From contig NZ_JABEQL010000011.1 in the NCBI RefSeq assembly GCF_014174215.1, positions 1 to 64,000 on the forward strand: 64,000 nt of DNA, read 5' to 3'. The stretch comes from Gluconacetobacter tumulicola (GTDB taxonomy: Bacteria > Pseudomonadota > Alphaproteobacteria > Acetobacterales > Acetobacteraceae). A model generated the notes under the pieces. The model saw only the letters and a list, made by a program, of their open reading frames with translations, was not told the DNA's origin and searched no databases. Position 1 is the stretch's first letter. Each line of letters starts with the position of its first letter. A program made the translations under genes and the position numbers. Below are positions 62,384-64,000 of the stretch, one piece after another.

Positions 62384-63099
62384 GACCGGGCTCCATAGGC
62401 TGCCTGGGCGGCCTGAATCCGCTCCAGGAAGGGGGCGAATTCCGACAGATGCCCGATCCGGAACAGGCCCGGCCAATCCGGTGCCGGCAGGTCGAGCGGA
62501 CGCAGCAGCACGCAGGCCATCCCGGCGGCCCGCGCGGCGCTGGCGCCGGTATCGGTATCTTCCAGCACGACGCATTCGTCCGCCGGCACGCCTTCGGTTT
62601 CGGCCGCATGCAGATAGACGGCCGGATCGGGCTTCGGCTTGCCCATGTCGCGCGCCGAGTGGACCCGATCGGCCACGAACCGATCCAGGCCGGTACGGGC
62701 GAATTTCACGTCCATCTCGGCGATCGAGGAATTGGAACCGACCCGGACCGGCAGATCGAGCCCGATCACCGCTGTCAGCATATCGTGCGCGCCGTCGATG
62801 ACGCGTGCCTCTTCACGCATCAGGTCGACCAGCTTGTATTGCACGATCGTCGCCCAGTCGTCGGGCAGCTTGCGGCCGGTCTCTGCCTCGGCTTCGACCT
62901 TGATGCGCGTCAGGGCCCGTCCGGCCAGACGCTGCACCGCTTCCTCGTCACCATAGTCCAGGCCGATCTGGCGCAGTTCCTGCGCCACCAGCCGACAGGA
63001 CGGGCCCTCGCTGTCGATCAGCACGCCGTCGCAATCGAAAATCACCAGGCGGAGCCGCCCATCCGGACGAACGGCCTTGGGCAGCGCGTCCAGGCTCAT
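62380..63099 (-). CDS. HAD-family hydrolase
   Basis: A 239-residue beta-phosphoglucomutase/phosphatase-like HAD protein. Motif I is VIFDCDGVLIDSEG, motif II VGSNSS, motif III KPKPDPAVYLHAA, motif IV VVLEDTDTG. The cap domain lies between about residues 30 and 100. It overlaps hemE and hemJ by four bases each, so it is embedded in the haem operon, but a haem role is not evident. Confidence 0.88.
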   Translation of the reverse strand: MSLDALPKAVRPDGRLRLVIFDCDGVLIDSEGPSCRLVAQELRQIGLDYGDEEAVQRLAGRALTRIKVEAEAETGRKLPDDWATIVQYKLVDLMREEARVIDGAHDMLTAVIGLDLPVRVGSNSSIAEMDVKFARTGLDRFVADRVHSARDMGKPKPDPAVYLHAAETEGVPADECVVLEDTDTGASAARAAGMACVLLRPLDLPAPDWPGLFRIGHLSEFAPFLERIQAAQAAYGARS

Positions 63100-64000
63100 G
63101 GCCCGACCTCCCGGACTGCCCGCACCAGTTCGCCCACATGCTCGGGCGGCGTTGCCGGCACCACCCCGTGGCCGAGATTGAAGACATGCGGCCGGCCCTT
63201 CATCGCGTCGCGGATGGCACGGGCTTCCTGCGTCATCGCATCGCCGCCCGCCAGCAGCAGCAGCGGATCGAGATTGCCCTGGAGCGCCATATTGTCGGGC
63301 AGCAGGCCGCGCATCGCATTCATGTCCGCGCCGGTATCCAGCGCGATGACCCGCACCCCGGTCTCCCGCGCATATTCCGTCGCCATCACCCCGGCCAGGC
63401 GCGGGAAACCGATCACGGGCACGCCGGGCCGGCGGGCATGGATTTCCTGCACGATGGCGCGGGTGGGCGCGATGACGTGGCGGCGGAACTGGCTGGGCGG
63501 CAGCAGGCCCGACCAGCTGTCGAACAGCATCACCGCCTCGGCCCCGGCATCGATCTGCGCCACCAGCATCTCGGCCGTCGCCTCGGTCAGGCGGGCCATC
63601 AGCCGGTCGAACAGCAGCGGGTCGGCATAGGCCATGCCGCGTGTGGCCTCGAACTCCCGCGATCCATGGCCTTCGACCATGTAGCACGCCACCGTGAACG
63701 GCGCGCCGGCAAAGCCCAGCAATGTGGTGCGGCCGCCCTGCGCGGCGCCGATCGTATCCGGGCCGTCCAGGATGCCGCGCAGGCGCGTCAGGGTTTCCAT
63801 CACCGGTGCCGTCGCCTCGGGCACCCGCTTCGGGTCCAGCCGGTCGAGATCGGCCTGGCTGCGGATCGGCCCCAGCACCGGCCCGGTGCCGTGCACGAAC
63901 TCCAGCGACTGGCCCATTGCCCAGGGCAGGATCAGGATGTCGGAAAACAGGATCGCCCCGTCCATGGCGTAGCGCCGGATCGGCTGTAGCGTGATCTCGG
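63096..64000 (-). CDS. hemE: Uroporphyrinogen decarboxylase, N-terminus cut by window edge
   Basis: The visible 301 residues cover most of the enzyme that makes coproporphyrinogen III. AILFSDILILPWAMGQSLEF, GFAGAPFTVACYMVEG, MLFDSWSGLLPPSQF and NLGHGVVPATPPEHV are the family motifs, including the catalytic Asp near the start and the C-terminal His. About 40 N-terminal residues lie beyond 64000. Confidence 0.95.
   Translation of the reverse strand, partial: EITLQPIRRYAMDGAILFSDILILPWAMGQSLEFVHGTGPVLGPIRSQADLDRLDPKRVPEATAPVMETLTRLRGILDGPDTIGAAQGGRTTLLGFAGAPFTVACYMVEGHGSREFEATRGMAYADPLLFDRLMARLTEATAEMLVAQIDAGAEAVMLFDSWSGLLPPSQFRRHVIAPTRAIVQEIHARRPGVPVIGFPRLAGVMATEYARETGVRVIALDTGADMNAMRGLLPDNMALQGNLDPLLLLAGGDAMTQEARAIRDAMKGRPHVFNLGHGVVPATPPEHVGELVRAVREVGP

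Overview
The window is 64 kb of GC-rich, densely packed chromosome from an alphaproteobacterium, most probably an acetic acid bacterium (Acetobacteraceae, Gluconacetobacter/Komagataeibacter-like). The reasons are the high-GC codon use, the hopanoid transport gene hpnN, a short alphaproteobacterial HPr kinase within a PTS that has no sugar permease, split b/b' F-type ATPase subunits, an alpha-r8 type sRNA, and an IS256-type transposase of the kind common in this family. The genus is inferred, not shown.

Layout. 1-172: end of an IS256-family element. 197-2988: histidine phosphatase and an unassigned PLP-fold enzyme. 3180-4079: rfbA. 4213-9813 (minus): an orphan RND pump, an NCS1 permease and an SDR. 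9906-12850: gmk, dnaB and a LysE-type exporter. 12892-16460 (minus): a bacteriophytochrome kinase with a fused receiver, a small lipoprotein and a DUF3147 protein. 16584-19844: tRNA-Arg, S1/P1 nuclease, a thioesterase, a serine hydrolase and an entericidin-like peptide. 19941-23643: FMN riboswitch and ribD-ribE-ribBA-ribH. 23712-27540: HpnL-like protein and HpnN. 27553-29871 (minus): DUF3297, sulfide:quinone oxidoreductase and a HEPN/MNT pair. 30070-36315: Bcr/CflA exporter, alpha-r8 sRNA, MlaE-MlaF, radA, yigZ and an EamA exporter. 36421-42078: a GGDEF/EAL protein, purU, small proteins and an orphan ThiY-like binding protein. 42226-47365 (minus): ATP synthase Fo operon (atpI-B-E-F'-F) followed by GT2 and GT39 glycosyltransferases. 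47581-56636 (minus): a periplasmic protein, purH, pabC, pabB, ptsI, ptsH, EIIA, rapZ and hprK. 56730-59372: small metabolic and membrane proteins. 59500-60111: tRNA-Ala and a tandem-repeat secreted protein. 60343-64000 (minus): SRAP protease, aldose epimerase, hemJ, a HAD hydrolase and hemE, the last running off the right edge.

How they work together. Most of the window is housekeeping: riboflavin, haem, purine and folate synthesis, replication, ATP synthase and envelope lipids. hprK, EIIA, HPr and EI form a phosphorelay without an EIIB or EIIC gene, so it is likely regulatory. rapZ sits inside this cluster with start/stop overlap, and pabB-pabC follow it.

The most unusual structure is a roughly 120-bp, three-hairpin repeat present in six good copies (near 4.1, 33.2, 35.4, 42.1, 50.1 and 60.2 kb), always at the 3' end of a gene and sometimes supplying its last codons. 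Other points of note are a 91-bp MITE-like insertion whose TTA target duplication is the stop codon of a glycosyltransferase, a HEPN/MNT pair that overlaps the stop codon of a sulfide:quinone oxidoreductase, and an unlisted 43-residue membrane peptide behind a structured leader.
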